DNA of 64,000 bases from NCBI GenBank assembly GCA_031551695.1, contig JAVBNG010000009.1, forward strand, positions 1 through 64,000, given 5' to 3'. Below are positions 44,403 to 53,402 of this stretch, piece by piece; the stretch's first letter is position 1; every line of letters begins with the position of its first letter. The notes beneath the pieces were generated by a model, which was not told the origin of the DNA, did not search any database, and worked only from the letters and a program-made list of their open reading frames with translations. The position numbers and the translations under genes were made by a program. Source of the DNA: JAAYCI01 sp031551695 (GTDB taxonomy: Bacteria > Bacillota > Clostridia > Oscillospirales > Ruminococcaceae).

Positions 44403-45143
44403 ATGAAAATTTACAGCCGTTTTGCGCGCTTTGCAAAAGCCGTTTACCGCCTGTTCCACATCGGCTACACCGTGGAAGGCAACACCGCCTCCGTGTCCCC
44501 CACGGTTTATGTCATCCACCACCAAAACCTGTCCGGCCCCATTCATGCCGTGGGCCTTTTGAAAGACGAGGCGCGCATCTGGGTCTACCATATGTTTTTA
44601 ACTCGCAAAGCTTGTTTTGACCAGTTTTACAGTTACACCTTTACCCAGCGGTTCCGCTGGCCAAAACCATTCGCCTTTTTGGCCGCCGGGGCGCTGTCCT
44701 TGATACTGCCGCCCTTGCTGCGCGCGTTTGGCGCTGTTCCCGTGTACCGCGGCACCGGCGCATTTTCCACCTTCCGCCAAAGCCTGCTGGCCCTTACGCG
44801 CGGCGAAAACCTTATCATCTGCCCCGACATCGAATATTCCAGTTCCTCTTCCAAAGTGGGCGACGTTTACACCGGCTACCTTGGCCTTGAAAAATTCTAT
44901 TACAAAGAAACCGGCCGCCACCTGCGGTTTGTGCCGCTGTACGTCAGCCGTTCTTCCAAGGCGCTGGTAATGGGCAACCCCATCACCTTCATCAACGGCC
45001 GCGAGTTCAAGCGAGAAAGCCTGCGCGTATCCGCCGCCTTACGCGCCAGCTTGAACATGATGGGCACCGCCTGCGGCGACATCGCCCCCGCCGCCGCGCG
45101 TTACGAGCCCGGCGACGAAACCGCCTTCGTGCTGAAAACATAG
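44403..45143 (+). CDS. PlsC-like acyltransferase-fold protein, motifs degenerate
   Basis: 246 residues from ATG 44403 (GGAGGG upstream). Shape of a membrane-bound 1-acylglycerol-3-phosphate acyltransferase: an early hydrophobic segment, a hydrophobic hairpin near 80-105 (FAFLAAGALSLILPPLL), then VPVYRGTGAFSTFRQSL and ENLIICPDIE. The catalytic HX4D is replaced by HHQNLSG, which lacks the acid, and the EGTR motif reads PDIEYS. So it may be a divergent or inactive member. It ends at a strong terminator. Confidence 0.65.
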   Translation: MKIYSRFARFAKAVYRLFHIGYTVEGNTASVSPTVYVIHHQNLSGPIHAVGLLKDEARIWVYHMFLTRKACFDQFYSYTFTQRFRWPKPFAFLAAGALSLILPPLLRAFGAVPVYRGTGAFSTFRQSLLALTRGENLIICPDIEYSSSSSKVGDVYTGYLGLEKFYYKETGRHLRFVPLYVSRSSKALVMGNPITFINGREFKRESLRVSAALRASLNMMGTACGDIAPAAARYEPGDETAFVLKT

Positions 45144-45193
45144 CACCGCTAAAAAACCCGCCTGCAATGCACTGCGCAAGCGGTGCTTTATAT

Positions 45194-45234
45194 AAAGCTC
45201 CCCTTTCACCGCAAGGCAAAAGGGGAGCTTTTTT
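45194..45234 (+). terminator. Bidirectional terminator between PlsC-like and aquaporin genes
   Basis: 13-bp perfect stem AAAGCTCCCCTTT (45194-45206) with 45219-45231 followed by T residues; the A-rich left side also offers a T-run for the opposing gene. Confidence 0.9.
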
Positions 45235-45258
45235 ACAGAGATGCTGCCAGTTGCGCCG

Positions 45259-45960
45259 TTACTTCGCTGTGCCCGCCGCGGCGTTTTCCTTCACCAGCTG
45301 CAGGGCCTTGAAGCAGCCCACGGCCAGCGCCGCGCCCACCAGCGGGGCCACGATGAACACCCACAGGTTGGCCAGCGCGTCGCCGCCGGCAAACAGGGCC
45401 GGGCCGATGCTGCGCGCCGGGTTTACGGAAGTGCCCGTGAGCGGGATGCCCACAATGTGCACAAAGGTAAGCGTGAGGCCGATGACGATGCCGGCCACGC
45501 TGCCCTTGGCGGCGTCGGAGGTGACGCCGAGGATGGTGAAGATGAAGATGAAGGTCAAAATCACTTCAATCAACAGCGCGCCGCCAATGCCGCCGGCGTT
45601 TGCCACGCCGTTGGAGCCGAGGCCGCCGGTTTTATCCTCAATGCCAAAGCCCGCCACAAACACATCCAAAAGGCCCGCGCCCGCTATGGCGCCGATGATT
45701 TGCGCCACCACATAGCCGATGAAATCGGTCACGTTCAGCTTTTTGGACAGCAACATGGCCAGCGACACCGCCGGGTTGATGTGGCAGCCGGAAATATTGC
45801 CGATGACATACGCCATGGCCACAATGGAAAGGCCGAAGGCCAGCGCCACGGCCAGGTGGCCGCCGGGCACGTCGCAGCCCAGGAACACCGCGCTGCCGCA
45901 GCCCATGAACGTCAGCACCAGTGTCCCCAGCGCCTCCGCAATGTACTTTTTCATGTTCAA
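45259..45960 (-). CDS. Aquaporin/MIP family channel
   Basis: 233 residues from TTG 45960, which sits nine bases after GGGAGG; the ATG at 45954 (231 residues) is also possible but its spacing is long. Six membrane helices with the two half-helix motifs HINPAVS near 65 and SVNPARS near 188. GCGSAVFLG near the start resembles AqpZ-type water channels rather than GlpF. Its own promoter lies upstream. Passive water (perhaps small solute) flux. Confidence 0.92.
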   Translation of the reverse strand: MNMKKYIAEALGTLVLTFMGCGSAVFLGCDVPGGHLAVALAFGLSIVAMAYVIGNISGCHINPAVSLAMLLSKKLNVTDFIGYVVAQIIGAIAGAGLLDVFVAGFGIEDKTGGLGSNGVANAGGIGGALLIEVILTFIFIFTILGVTSDAAKGSVAGIVIGLTLTFVHIVGIPLTGTSVNPARSIGPALFAGGDALANLWVFIVAPLVGAALAVGCFKALQLVKENAAAGTAK

Positions 45961-46000
45961 AATGAGATACCTCCCAATAATTATATTTTGCACTGGTTCT

Positions 46001-46029
46001 ATTTTACACAATTACAACACATTTTTCAA
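46001..46029 (-). promoter_or_regulatory. Aquaporin promoter
   Basis: Minus strand TTGAAA (46024-46029), 17-base spacer, TAAAAT (46001-46006). Confidence 0.65.
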
Positions 46030-46125
46030 TTGGCAGATATGCACGAATCCATCTTTCTTCCGCGCAAAATTTTTTCTTCCTTCGCCAAAATGCACAGAAC
46101 GCTGTGCGAAAACCGCCGATGGCCA

Positions 46126-46154
46126 TTGCGCCCGCCGCCGGCGCGGTATATAAT
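46126..46154 (+). promoter_or_regulatory. Nitroreductase promoter
   Basis: TTGCGC (46126-46131), 17-base spacer, TATAAT (46149-46154), 47 bases before the gene. Confidence 0.6.
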
Positions 46155-46201
46155 CAACACAGCCGGCAAAACCGGCAAAATTGCCGTAAAAAGGAGATTT
46201 C

Positions 46202-46969
46202 ATGGACAGCGAAACCATCAACACCTTATATAACGCCATTCCTCACCGCCGTTCCGTGCGCAGCTACAGCGCCGCGCCCCTTGCCGCCGCGCGGCAGGAC
46301 GAAATGATGCTGCAATGCGCCGCCACAAACGCGCTGTTTGCCGCCGAACCCGTGGCCTTCAAGCTGCTGGCTGCAAATCAGGTAGGCGGCATGCTGAGCG
46401 CCAAAAGCCCACACTATCTTGCCGTATACGCAAACCACACGGAGCAAGGCGTGGCAAGCGCGGCTTTTCGCCTGCAGCAAATGGACCTTTGGCTTTCCAG
46501 GCAAGGCATTGCCACCTGCTGGCTGGGCATGACGAAACCCAAGGGCGCCGCAAAAAGCGAAAACGGCCTGCCTTTTGTCATTTTATTGGCCGTGGGCAGC
46601 CCTGCCGAAGGGGAAGCCGTGCACCGCGCGTCCACCAGCGAATTCAAACGCAAGCCGCTGGGCGAAATCACAGGCCTCACCGCCCCGGCGGAGGTATTGG
46701 AGGCCCTGCGCCTGGCCCCTTCCGCCACGAACCGCCAACCCTGGTTCATCACCGGCGGCGATAACGCCCTGCACCTGCACATGAAGGAGAGCGGCGTGCT
46801 GGAAAAAACCTTCCTCGGCATGATGCCCATGGTGGACGTGGGCATCGCCCTGTGTCATTTGTGGCTTGCGGCCGAACACACTGACGTTTTCGGCGGCTTT
46901 GCGAAAGAATCCCCCGCGCCCGCCGCGCCGGAGGGGTACCGCTATGCCTTGTCGCTAAACCTGAAATAG
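46202..46969 (+). CDS. Nitroreductase family protein (TM1586-like)
   Basis: FMN-type nitroreductase fold, 255 residues, ATG 46202 after AAAAAGGAG. N-terminal AIPHRRSVRSYSAAPL is the flavin phosphate-binding start; GIATCWLGM near 101 and LRLAPSATNRQPW near 178 are typical for the two-repeat TM1586 subgroup. Substrate unknown; NAD(P)H-dependent reduction is inferred from family. Confidence 0.85.
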   Translation: MDSETINTLYNAIPHRRSVRSYSAAPLAAARQDEMMLQCAATNALFAAEPVAFKLLAANQVGGMLSAKSPHYLAVYANHTEQGVASAAFRLQQMDLWLSRQGIATCWLGMTKPKGAAKSENGLPFVILLAVGSPAEGEAVHRASTSEFKRKPLGEITGLTAPAEVLEALRLAPSATNRQPWFITGGDNALHLHMKESGVLEKTFLGMMPMVDVGIALCHLWLAAEHTDVFGGFAKESPAPAAPEGYRYALSLNLK

Positions 46970-46995
46970 CACGCTGTTTGTGCCAACCTTTTCAG

Positions 46996-47019
46996 CCGCC
47001 CCTTCTGGGGCGGTTTTTT
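46996..47019 (+). terminator. Terminator after the nitroreductase gene
   Basis: CCGCCCC-TTCT-GGGGCGG hairpin (46996-47013) followed by TTTTTT. Confidence 0.9.
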
Positions 47020-47194
47020 ATGCCTGCCACCCCTCTATGTTGCCATCTTCCCGCCATTCTTCGCCAAAAAGCATCCTGTTTCTTCCCTATGGATTCGAGC
47101 CTTTATGACACGTCCCTTTGTGTATACTGTACTTGATTCCCCGCCTGTTCCCGCATTTAGAACACCCGAACATCACCCAACGAAAGGCGACCCC

Positions 47195-48184
47195 ATGGCA
47201 GAAGAGAACCGCGAAAGCGTGATGGACCTAAACAATTACACCGAGCTGTTTTGCCGCAGCCCCAAAAACCCCATCCTCACCGCGGCGGACTGGCCCTATC
47301 CGGCCAATTCGGTGTTCAACCCCGCCGCCATAAGCTATAACGGCCAAACCCTGCTGCTGGCCCGCGTGGAAGACCGCCGCGGTATCTCCCACCTGTGCCG
47401 CGCCGTCAGCGACGACGGCGTGTCCGGCTGGAAAATTGACGAGAAACCCACTCTGATGCGGGACCTTTCCCGCCGGGAAGAGCTGTGGGGCCTTGAGGAC
47501 GCGCGCATCACCTGGCTGGCGGAGCTGAAAAAATATGCCGTGGCTTACACGGCTTACTCCGCCTGCGGGCCGGTTGTGTCTCTGGCACTGACGGAAGATT
47601 TCACCACATACCTCCGGCTCGGCATGGTGATGCCGCCGGAAGACAAGGACGCCGCCCTGTTCCCACACAAGATTAACGGCAAATGGTACATGCTGCACCG
47701 CCCCATTGAAAAAAGCGCCCATATCTGGCTCTCCTCTTCGGACGACCTTGTTCACTGGGGCCGCCACACCATAGGCATTGCCGCGCGCAACGGCGCCTGG
47801 TGGGACGCAAACAAAGTGGGCCTGTCTCCGCCGCCGCTGGAGACGGACGAAGGCTGGCTCATCATGTACCACGGCGTGCGCCAAACGGCTTCCGGCGCCA
47901 TTTACCGCATCGGCTTTGCCCTGCTGGCGCTGGACGACCCGGCGCGGGTGCTGCGCCGCTCAGACGGCTGGGTGTTTGGCCCGGCGGAGCATTACGAGCG
48001 CGTGGGCGACGTGGCGGACGTGGTGTTCCCCTGCGGCTGGGTGCTGGACGGCGACGACAGCCTGCGCATTTACTATGGCGGCGCCGACAGCTGCATCTGC
48101 CTTGCCACGGCAAGCCTTTCGGCCATTATGAAATACTTGATGGCTTGCCCGCAGCCCGAAGACGAAAACCGCAACTGCCTGTAA
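47195..48184 (+). CDS. GH130-family phosphorylase/hydrolase-like protein
   Basis: 329 residues from ATG 47195, eight bases after an AAGG-type site. Five-bladed propeller family acting on beta-mannosides, usually by phosphorolysis. Visible: NPAAISYNGQTLLLARVEDRRG near 43, WGLEDARITWL near 98 with the conserved Glu-Asp (Asp is the usual general acid), FPHKINGKWYMLHRP near 160, and GAWWDANKVGLSPPPL near 200. No signal peptide, so it acts inside the cell. It heads an operon with nucleotidyltransferase, GT4 and mutase genes. A TATACT at 47123-47128 may be part of the promoter. Phosphorylase versus hydrolase is not settled. Confidence 0.82.
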   Translation: MAEENRESVMDLNNYTELFCRSPKNPILTAADWPYPANSVFNPAAISYNGQTLLLARVEDRRGISHLCRAVSDDGVSGWKIDEKPTLMRDLSRREELWGLEDARITWLAELKKYAVAYTAYSACGPVVSLALTEDFTTYLRLGMVMPPEDKDAALFPHKINGKWYMLHRPIEKSAHIWLSSSDDLVHWGRHTIGIAARNGAWWDANKVGLSPPPLETDEGWLIMYHGVRQTASGAIYRIGFALLALDDPARVLRRSDGWVFGPAEHYERVGDVADVVFPCGWVLDGDDSLRIYYGGADSCICLATASLSAIMKYLMACPQPEDENRNCL

Positions 48185-48224
48185 AGGGCATCAACGCACC
48201 GAAGCGAATAAGAGGTATACACCC

Positions 48225-49271
48225 ATGAAAGCCCTGTTCCTGGTTGGTGGCGGCGGAACCCGCCTTCGGCCTTTGACGAGTTATCTCCCAAAACCCATGA
48301 TCCCAGTGATGGGCCGCCCCCTGTTAGAACGCACCTTCACAAAATTAAAGGCAAACGGCGTCACCGACATTGTGCTGAGCGCCTGCTACCAGCCAGACAA
48401 GATCATCGACCATTTCGGCGACGGTGCGGCCTATGGCCTCAACATCGAGTACGTGGTGGAACCGCACCCCCTCGGCACCGGCGGCGCCATCAAAAACGCC
48501 GAAGACAAGTTCAGCGGCCCGTTCCTCGTGTTCAACGCAGACATTTTGTACGACATGTCCCTGATGGACCTTTTGAAAACGCACATTGAAAAAAACGCCG
48601 CCGCCACCATCGCGGCCACTGAGGTGGAAGACCCCTCGGCCTACGGCGTCATCGAATATTCCGAAAACGGCCGCGTCACCAAATTCACCGAAAAGCCCCC
48701 CAAGGGCACCGAAACTTCCAACAGCATCAATGCCGGCGTTTACGTGCTGCAGCCGGAGGTGCTGGACTATATTGAAAAAGACCAGCCTGTCTCCGTAGAG
48801 CGGGAAGTGTTTCCCGCCCTGCTGGAACAGGGAGAAGCGGTGGCAATATACCGCGACAACGGCTACTGGCTGGACATCGGCACCCCGCTAAAATACCTGC
48901 AGGCCCACCGCGATATTTTCAGCGGAGAGTGCGGCATTGCCCGCGGCGACCTTGCCGGCGGCGGCGTATACATCTCTCCCCTTGCCGAAATCGACACCTC
49001 CTGCAATATTCAGGGGCCTGTTTTCATCGGCAGCCGCGCCAAAATCGGCAAAAGGTGCTTCCTCGGCGGCGACGTTACCGTGGGCGACGGCGCGGCCGTG
49101 GGCGGCGGCAGCCTTTTGCGCGACGTCATCATCTGGCCCGGCACCGCACTGCCCGGGGGCAGCCGCATCAGCCACGCCGTGGTGGCCAGCCCCGGCGGCC
49201 AACTGAAGGTCTTTCCGTTCGAAGATTTGGACATCCCCACAAAAGAATGGAGGCTGCGCTATGCACACTGA
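48225..49271 (+). CDS. NDP-sugar pyrophosphorylase (mannose-1-phosphate guanylyltransferase type)
   Basis: 348 residues. N-terminal nucleotidyltransferase with FLVGGGGTRLRPLTSYLPKPMIPVMGRP (G-G-x-G-T-R-L-x-P-L-T and the Lys), NADILYD as the metal-binding Asp motif near 105, and FTEKP near 158. The C-terminal 100 residues form a left-handed beta-helix of hexapeptide repeats (VFIGSRAKIG, VTVGDGAAVG). It would make an activated hexose (GDP-mannose or similar) for the GT4 enzyme whose gene overlaps its end by 11 bases. Exact nucleotide and sugar cannot be fixed by eye. Confidence 0.85.
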   Translation: MKALFLVGGGGTRLRPLTSYLPKPMIPVMGRPLLERTFTKLKANGVTDIVLSACYQPDKIIDHFGDGAAYGLNIEYVVEPHPLGTGGAIKNAEDKFSGPFLVFNADILYDMSLMDLLKTHIEKNAAATIAATEVEDPSAYGVIEYSENGRVTKFTEKPPKGTETSNSINAGVYVLQPEVLDYIEKDQPVSVEREVFPALLEQGEAVAIYRDNGYWLDIGTPLKYLQAHRDIFSGECGIARGDLAGGGVYISPLAEIDTSCNIQGPVFIGSRAKIGKRCFLGGDVTVGDGAAVGGGSLLRDVIIWPGTALPGGSRISHAVVASPGGQLKVFPFEDLDIPTKEWRLRYAH

Positions 49272-50415
49272 CCGCACGAATGTGATGTTTTTAAGCACTT
49301 ATCCCCCGCGCGAATGCGGCATCGCCACGTTCACACAAGACCTGGTGGACCAGTTCAAGAACAGCGACGCCGTGGAGCCGCGCGTGATTGCGATAAGCGA
49401 CCGGGAAACCACCTACGGCAGTGATGTATACGATGACTTCAGCCAAACGAGCCGCTATGCCCACCTCGGCGCGGCCGAATCCATCAACCGCTCCGGGGCG
49501 GACCTGTTGATGGTGGAGCACGAATACGGTATTTTTGGCGGCGAAAACGGCGAGTACCTGCTGAGCCTGCTCACGCGGCTGAACATCCCCTACCTGCTCA
49601 CCTGCCACACCGTGCTGCCCCAGCCCTCCCACAGCCAGCACCGCATCCTGGCCGACGCCTGCCGCTATGCCAGCGGCGTGGTGGTGATGAGCGAATACTC
49701 GAAGGAACTGCTGGAGGGCACCTACGGCGTACAGCCGGAAAAAATCACCAAGATCCACCACGGCGCGCCGGACATCGACGTGCCCGCCCGCGACACCCTG
49801 AAGACCTATTACGGCGTGCAGGGCTGCCCCGTGGTAAGCACTTTCGGGCTGCTGGGCCCGGGCAAGGGCCTGGAATACGCCGTTGAGGCCATTGCCAAGG
49901 TAAGTGCACGGCACCCGGACGTGCAATATTTCATCCTGGGCCAAACCCACCCCGCCATCCAGCGGGAAAGCGGCGAAGCCTACCGCGCCAAGCTGGAAGA
50001 CATGGTGGAAGACCTTGCGGTCAAAGACAACGTTATTTTCGTGGACAAATACCTCTCAAAAGAAGAGATCATCGCTTTCCTCACCATGTCCGACATTTAC
50101 CTCACCCCGTACCTGAGCCGCAACCAGGCCGTAAGCGGCACGCTGGCCTATGCCACGGGCTGCGGGCGGGTGGTGGTGTCCACGCCGTATTTGTACGCAC
50201 AAGAGATGCTGGCCGAGGGCCGTGGCCTGCTTGCCCGCTTTGGCAGCGCGCAAAGCCTGGCCGACTGCATGAACATGCTACTGGAAAACCCCGCCATCAA
50301 GGACAAAATGGAAGAAAACACGTTGAAACTGGGCAAAACGCTCAAATGGCCGAACGTGGCAAAAGAATACGAACGGATGTTTGAAAGCGTAAAAAGGCAA
50401 GGTGCGATATCATGA
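49261..50415 (+). CDS. GT4 family glycosyltransferase
   Basis: 384 residues, GT-B fold. N-terminal STYPPRECGIATFTQDL near 12 is the acceptor-side glycine region; C-terminal donor domain with STFGLLGPGKGLEYAVEAI near 195 and the E-x7-E-like stretch PYLSRNQAVSGTLAYATGCGRVVVSTPY near 285. ATG 49261 with GGAGG lies inside the preceding gene. The next gene starts in an ATGA overlap. No signal or membrane segment, so it is cytoplasmic; the donor is probably the sugar nucleotide made by the upstream gene. Confidence 0.88.
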   Translation: MHTDRTNVMFLSTYPPRECGIATFTQDLVDQFKNSDAVEPRVIAISDRETTYGSDVYDDFSQTSRYAHLGAAESINRSGADLLMVEHEYGIFGGENGEYLLSLLTRLNIPYLLTCHTVLPQPSHSQHRILADACRYASGVVVMSEYSKELLEGTYGVQPEKITKIHHGAPDIDVPARDTLKTYYGVQGCPVVSTFGLLGPGKGLEYAVEAIAKVSARHPDVQYFILGQTHPAIQRESGEAYRAKLEDMVEDLAVKDNVIFVDKYLSKEEIIAFLTMSDIYLTPYLSRNQAVSGTLAYATGCGRVVVSTPYLYAQEMLAEGRGLLARFGSAQSLADCMNMLLENPAIKDKMEENTLKLGKTLKWPNVAKEYERMFESVKRQGAIS

Positions 50416-51467
50416 AGACAAAAACAATCAAAAATATCCAACTGGACGACACCCACCTGCTGCGCATGGTGGACGACACCGGCATGTTCCAGCACGCCAA
50501 ATACGACGTGCCGAACCCGAAGGAAGGCTATTGCACAGACGACAACGCCCGCCTGATGATGATGGCCGCCATGTACTATGAATTGACGGGCGAAATCCGC
50601 CATCTGGACATGGCCTACCGCGCCCTCAGCTTTTTGAAATATGCCGAGCAGGACGGCTGGTTCCGCAATTTCATGGGGTTTGACCGCCGCTTTTTGGAAA
50701 ACAAAGGCAGCCACGACTGCTTTGGCCGGTGCGTGTGCACCCTCGGCTTCGTCACTTCCCGCAAGGCGCTGCCCCCGGGCCTGCGCAGCGCTGCCCACGA
50801 CCTTTTGACCAAGACCGTCGACGGCGCCGAAGGCCTGCCCTTCCTGCGTTCGGCGGCCTATTCGGCCCTGGGCCTTGCCATGTGGGACCATCCGAAGCGC
50901 GCCGAACGCATCGCCAGCCAGCTGGCCACCGTAAGCGCCGGGTACCACGGCAACAACGGTCCCCATTGGTTCTGGTTCGAGGGCGAAATGACCTACTGCA
51001 ACGCCACCTTGCCAAACGCTTTGCTTTGGGGCTACGAGGTGCTGGGCGGTGAGGACCTTTTGAAAATCGGGCTGGACAGCCTGCACTTTTTGCTGGACGA
51101 AACCACCCGCAGCGGTTTTTTCTGGCCTGTGGGGTGCGACGGCTGGAGCCGCAAAGGCGAACCGCCCGCTTTGTACGACCAACAGCCCGTGGAGGCCTGC
51201 AACACGCTGATGACCTGCCTGAAGGCCTACCAGCTTACGAAGGACGAGTACTTCTACGAAAAGGCGGAACTTTGCCTCGATTGGTTCCTTGGCCACAACA
51301 GCCTGGGCGTCAATATGATCGACCCCACCTCCGGCGGCTGCTACGACGGCCTGTGCGAGGACGGCCCCAACCTGAACCAGGGCGCTGAAAGCCTGCTGAG
51401 CTGGTACATTTCCGTGCTGGCCATGCGGCTGTTTGGCCGCGCCCTGAAAAAGGAGGCGAAGGAATGA
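50412..51467 (+). CDS. Six-hairpin (alpha/alpha)6 glycosidase-like protein
   Basis: 351 residues, start in ATGA overlap with the GT4 stop. Repeating helical hairpins with YCTDDNARLMMMAAMYYE near 38, FGRCVCTLGF near 102, WFWFEGEMTYCNATLPNALL near 182 and GWSRKGEPPALYDQQPVEACNTL near 245, a pattern of (alpha/alpha)6 toroid enzymes of the epimerase/glycosidase type. DD and E/D residues in loops could be catalytic. No signal peptide. Likely trims, epimerises or binds the product of its neighbours; the reaction is unknown. Confidence 0.7.
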   Translation: MKTKTIKNIQLDDTHLLRMVDDTGMFQHAKYDVPNPKEGYCTDDNARLMMMAAMYYELTGEIRHLDMAYRALSFLKYAEQDGWFRNFMGFDRRFLENKGSHDCFGRCVCTLGFVTSRKALPPGLRSAAHDLLTKTVDGAEGLPFLRSAAYSALGLAMWDHPKRAERIASQLATVSAGYHGNNGPHWFWFEGEMTYCNATLPNALLWGYEVLGGEDLLKIGLDSLHFLLDETTRSGFFWPVGCDGWSRKGEPPALYDQQPVEACNTLMTCLKAYQLTKDEYFYEKAELCLDWFLGHNSLGVNMIDPTSGGCYDGLCEDGPNLNQGAESLLSWYISVLAMRLFGRALKKEAKE

Positions 51468-53368
51468 CGCCGCGCCGCACCTTCGACAAATGGCTGGCCC
51501 GCGCGCTGGAAGACACGGACCTGCAAATCGAGCTGGACGCCATGGAGAGCAGCCGGGATGAAGCCACCATCGGCGAACGTTTTTCATCGAAGCTCACCTT
51601 CGGCACCGGGGGCCTGCGGGCCTTCCTTGGCGCGGGCACGGACCGCATGAACATCTACACCGTGCGCGCCGCCGCCCAAAGCGTGGCCGTTTGGCTCGGC
51701 CGCCACTACGACACCCCGTTCGTGGCCATCGCTTACGACAGCCGGCACAAAAGCGAGCTGTTTGCAGGCGAGGCCGCCCGAGTGCTGGCGGCAAACGGCA
51801 CCACCGCTTGGCTGTATCCGCGGCTGATGCCCACCCCGGCCCTTAGCTTCGCCGTGCGCCGCCTTGGCTGCGACGCCGGCATTTGCATCACCGCCAGCCA
51901 CAACCCCGCCGAATACAACGGTTTCAACGTGTACGGCAGGGACGGCGGGCAAATTACCCCGGACGACGCCGAACGCATTGCCGCCGCCATGGACAAAACC
52001 GACCCCTTCGACAGCGTGAACGTGGCCGATTTCGGCGCCGCCGTAAAAAACGGTTTCATCCGCATCATCGGCGAGGACGTGGTGGACGACTACCTGAACG
52101 CCGTGCTGCTGTACAACGTGCCCGCCGGCGTCACGCCGGAAGCGGGCGGCGTTGGCGGCACAGCCCCCATGGCGCACGGCGCGGGAACGCCTCCGGCGGG
52201 CGGCTACGCCATCCACCCACGGGTGGTGTACACGCCGCTGTGCGGCACCGGCCTCGAGTGCGTGTCCCGCGCCCTTGGCGATGTCGGCATCCGCGAGCTG
52301 TTTTTGGTACCCGGCCAAAGTGAGCCGGACGGCAACTTCCCCACCTGCCCTTCCCCAAACCCCGAAAACCCCGCCGTATACGCTGAGGGCCTGAAAATTG
52401 CCAAGCGCCAGGACGCCGACCTGCTGCTTGCAACCGACCCGGACTGCGACCGCATCGGCGTGTGTGCAAAAGAAATCTTCGACTACCGCCTGCTTTCCGG
52501 CAACGAACTGGGCGCCTTGCTGTTCGACTATGTGTGCCGCATGCGGGTTTCCCGCGGCGAAATGCCGCCACGGCCCCTCGCCGTAAAAACGGTGGTGACA
52601 TCCGGCCTCATCGGCAAAATCGCCGATGAATACAAGGTGGAGCTGCAGGAAGTGCTCACCGGATTCAAATACATCGGCGAAACGGTGACGGCGCTAGAAA
52701 AAAAAGGGGAAGCCCACCGCTTCATTTTTGGCCTTGAGGAAAGCTGTGGCTACCTTGCGGGCAGCTATGTGCGCGACAAGGACGCCGTCTCCGCCGCCGT
52801 GCTGGTGTGCGAGATGACCCGTTTTTACAAATCCGTCTGCCTGTCGCTGCCCGAAGCGCTGGAACGGCTGTACAAGCGCCACGGCCACTATGCCAACACC
52901 CTGCACACACACACCTTTGCCGGCACACTTGGCACCACCCACATCCAGTCCCTGATGCAAGCCCTGCGCCAAAGCCCGCCGCGCCAAATCGGCGGCCGCG
53001 ACATCCTGTTCCACGCCGATTACCTGTACGCCCCTGCCGAGGCGGATGACACCCGCACCATGGCCCAAACGGCGGCAGGCGGCTACACCCACGCGCCCCT
53101 GCCCCCGGCAGACATGCTGGAATACCGCTTTGAAAGCGGCGCGCGCGTTTTTGTGCGCCCCTCCGGCACCGAGCCGAAAATCAAAATCTACACCGAGACC
53201 ACCGCCCACGGCAAAGCCCTTGCCGAAACCGAAAACGCCCTTTTGGCCCGCGGCGTGGCGGACCTTCTGGGCCTTTCGGAAACTCCGGAACAAAACAACG
53301 AACCCCCGGCCGACACGGCGCCCCATTTCCGCGGCGGCGAGACCGCCTGGCCCATCGCGTTTCTTTAG
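51464..53368 (+). CDS. Phosphohexomutase (phosphomannomutase/phosphoglucomutase)
   Basis: 634 residues, starting in an ATGA overlap. Interconverts hexose-6- and hexose-1-phosphate, feeding the pyrophosphorylase. Motifs: FGTGGLRAFLG near 45, phosphoserine loop TASHNPAEYNG near 143, metal loop DPDCDRIG near 325, sugar loop FGLEESCGY near 422, and phosphate loop VRPSGTEPK near 567. It is of the long (~570-residue) PgcA type. A poorly conserved 35-residue tail follows the last domain. It closes the five-gene operon; the Asp23 gene begins 34 bases later. Confidence 0.93.
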   Translation: MTPRRTFDKWLARALEDTDLQIELDAMESSRDEATIGERFSSKLTFGTGGLRAFLGAGTDRMNIYTVRAAAQSVAVWLGRHYDTPFVAIAYDSRHKSELFAGEAARVLAANGTTAWLYPRLMPTPALSFAVRRLGCDAGICITASHNPAEYNGFNVYGRDGGQITPDDAERIAAAMDKTDPFDSVNVADFGAAVKNGFIRIIGEDVVDDYLNAVLLYNVPAGVTPEAGGVGGTAPMAHGAGTPPAGGYAIHPRVVYTPLCGTGLECVSRALGDVGIRELFLVPGQSEPDGNFPTCPSPNPENPAVYAEGLKIAKRQDADLLLATDPDCDRIGVCAKEIFDYRLLSGNELGALLFDYVCRMRVSRGEMPPRPLAVKTVVTSGLIGKIADEYKVELQEVLTGFKYIGETVTALEKKGEAHRFIFGLEESCGYLAGSYVRDKDAVSAAVLVCEMTRFYKSVCLSLPEALERLYKRHGHYANTLHTHTFAGTLGTTHIQSLMQALRQSPPRQIGGRDILFHADYLYAPAEADDTRTMAQTAAGGYTHAPLPPADMLEYRFESGARVFVRPSGTEPKIKIYTETTAHGKALAETENALLARGVADLLGLSETPEQNNEPPADTAPHFRGGETAWPIAFL

Positions 53369-53402
53369 CCGAATGGGAAGGCTGGCAGAAAGGAAGCATC
53401 CT

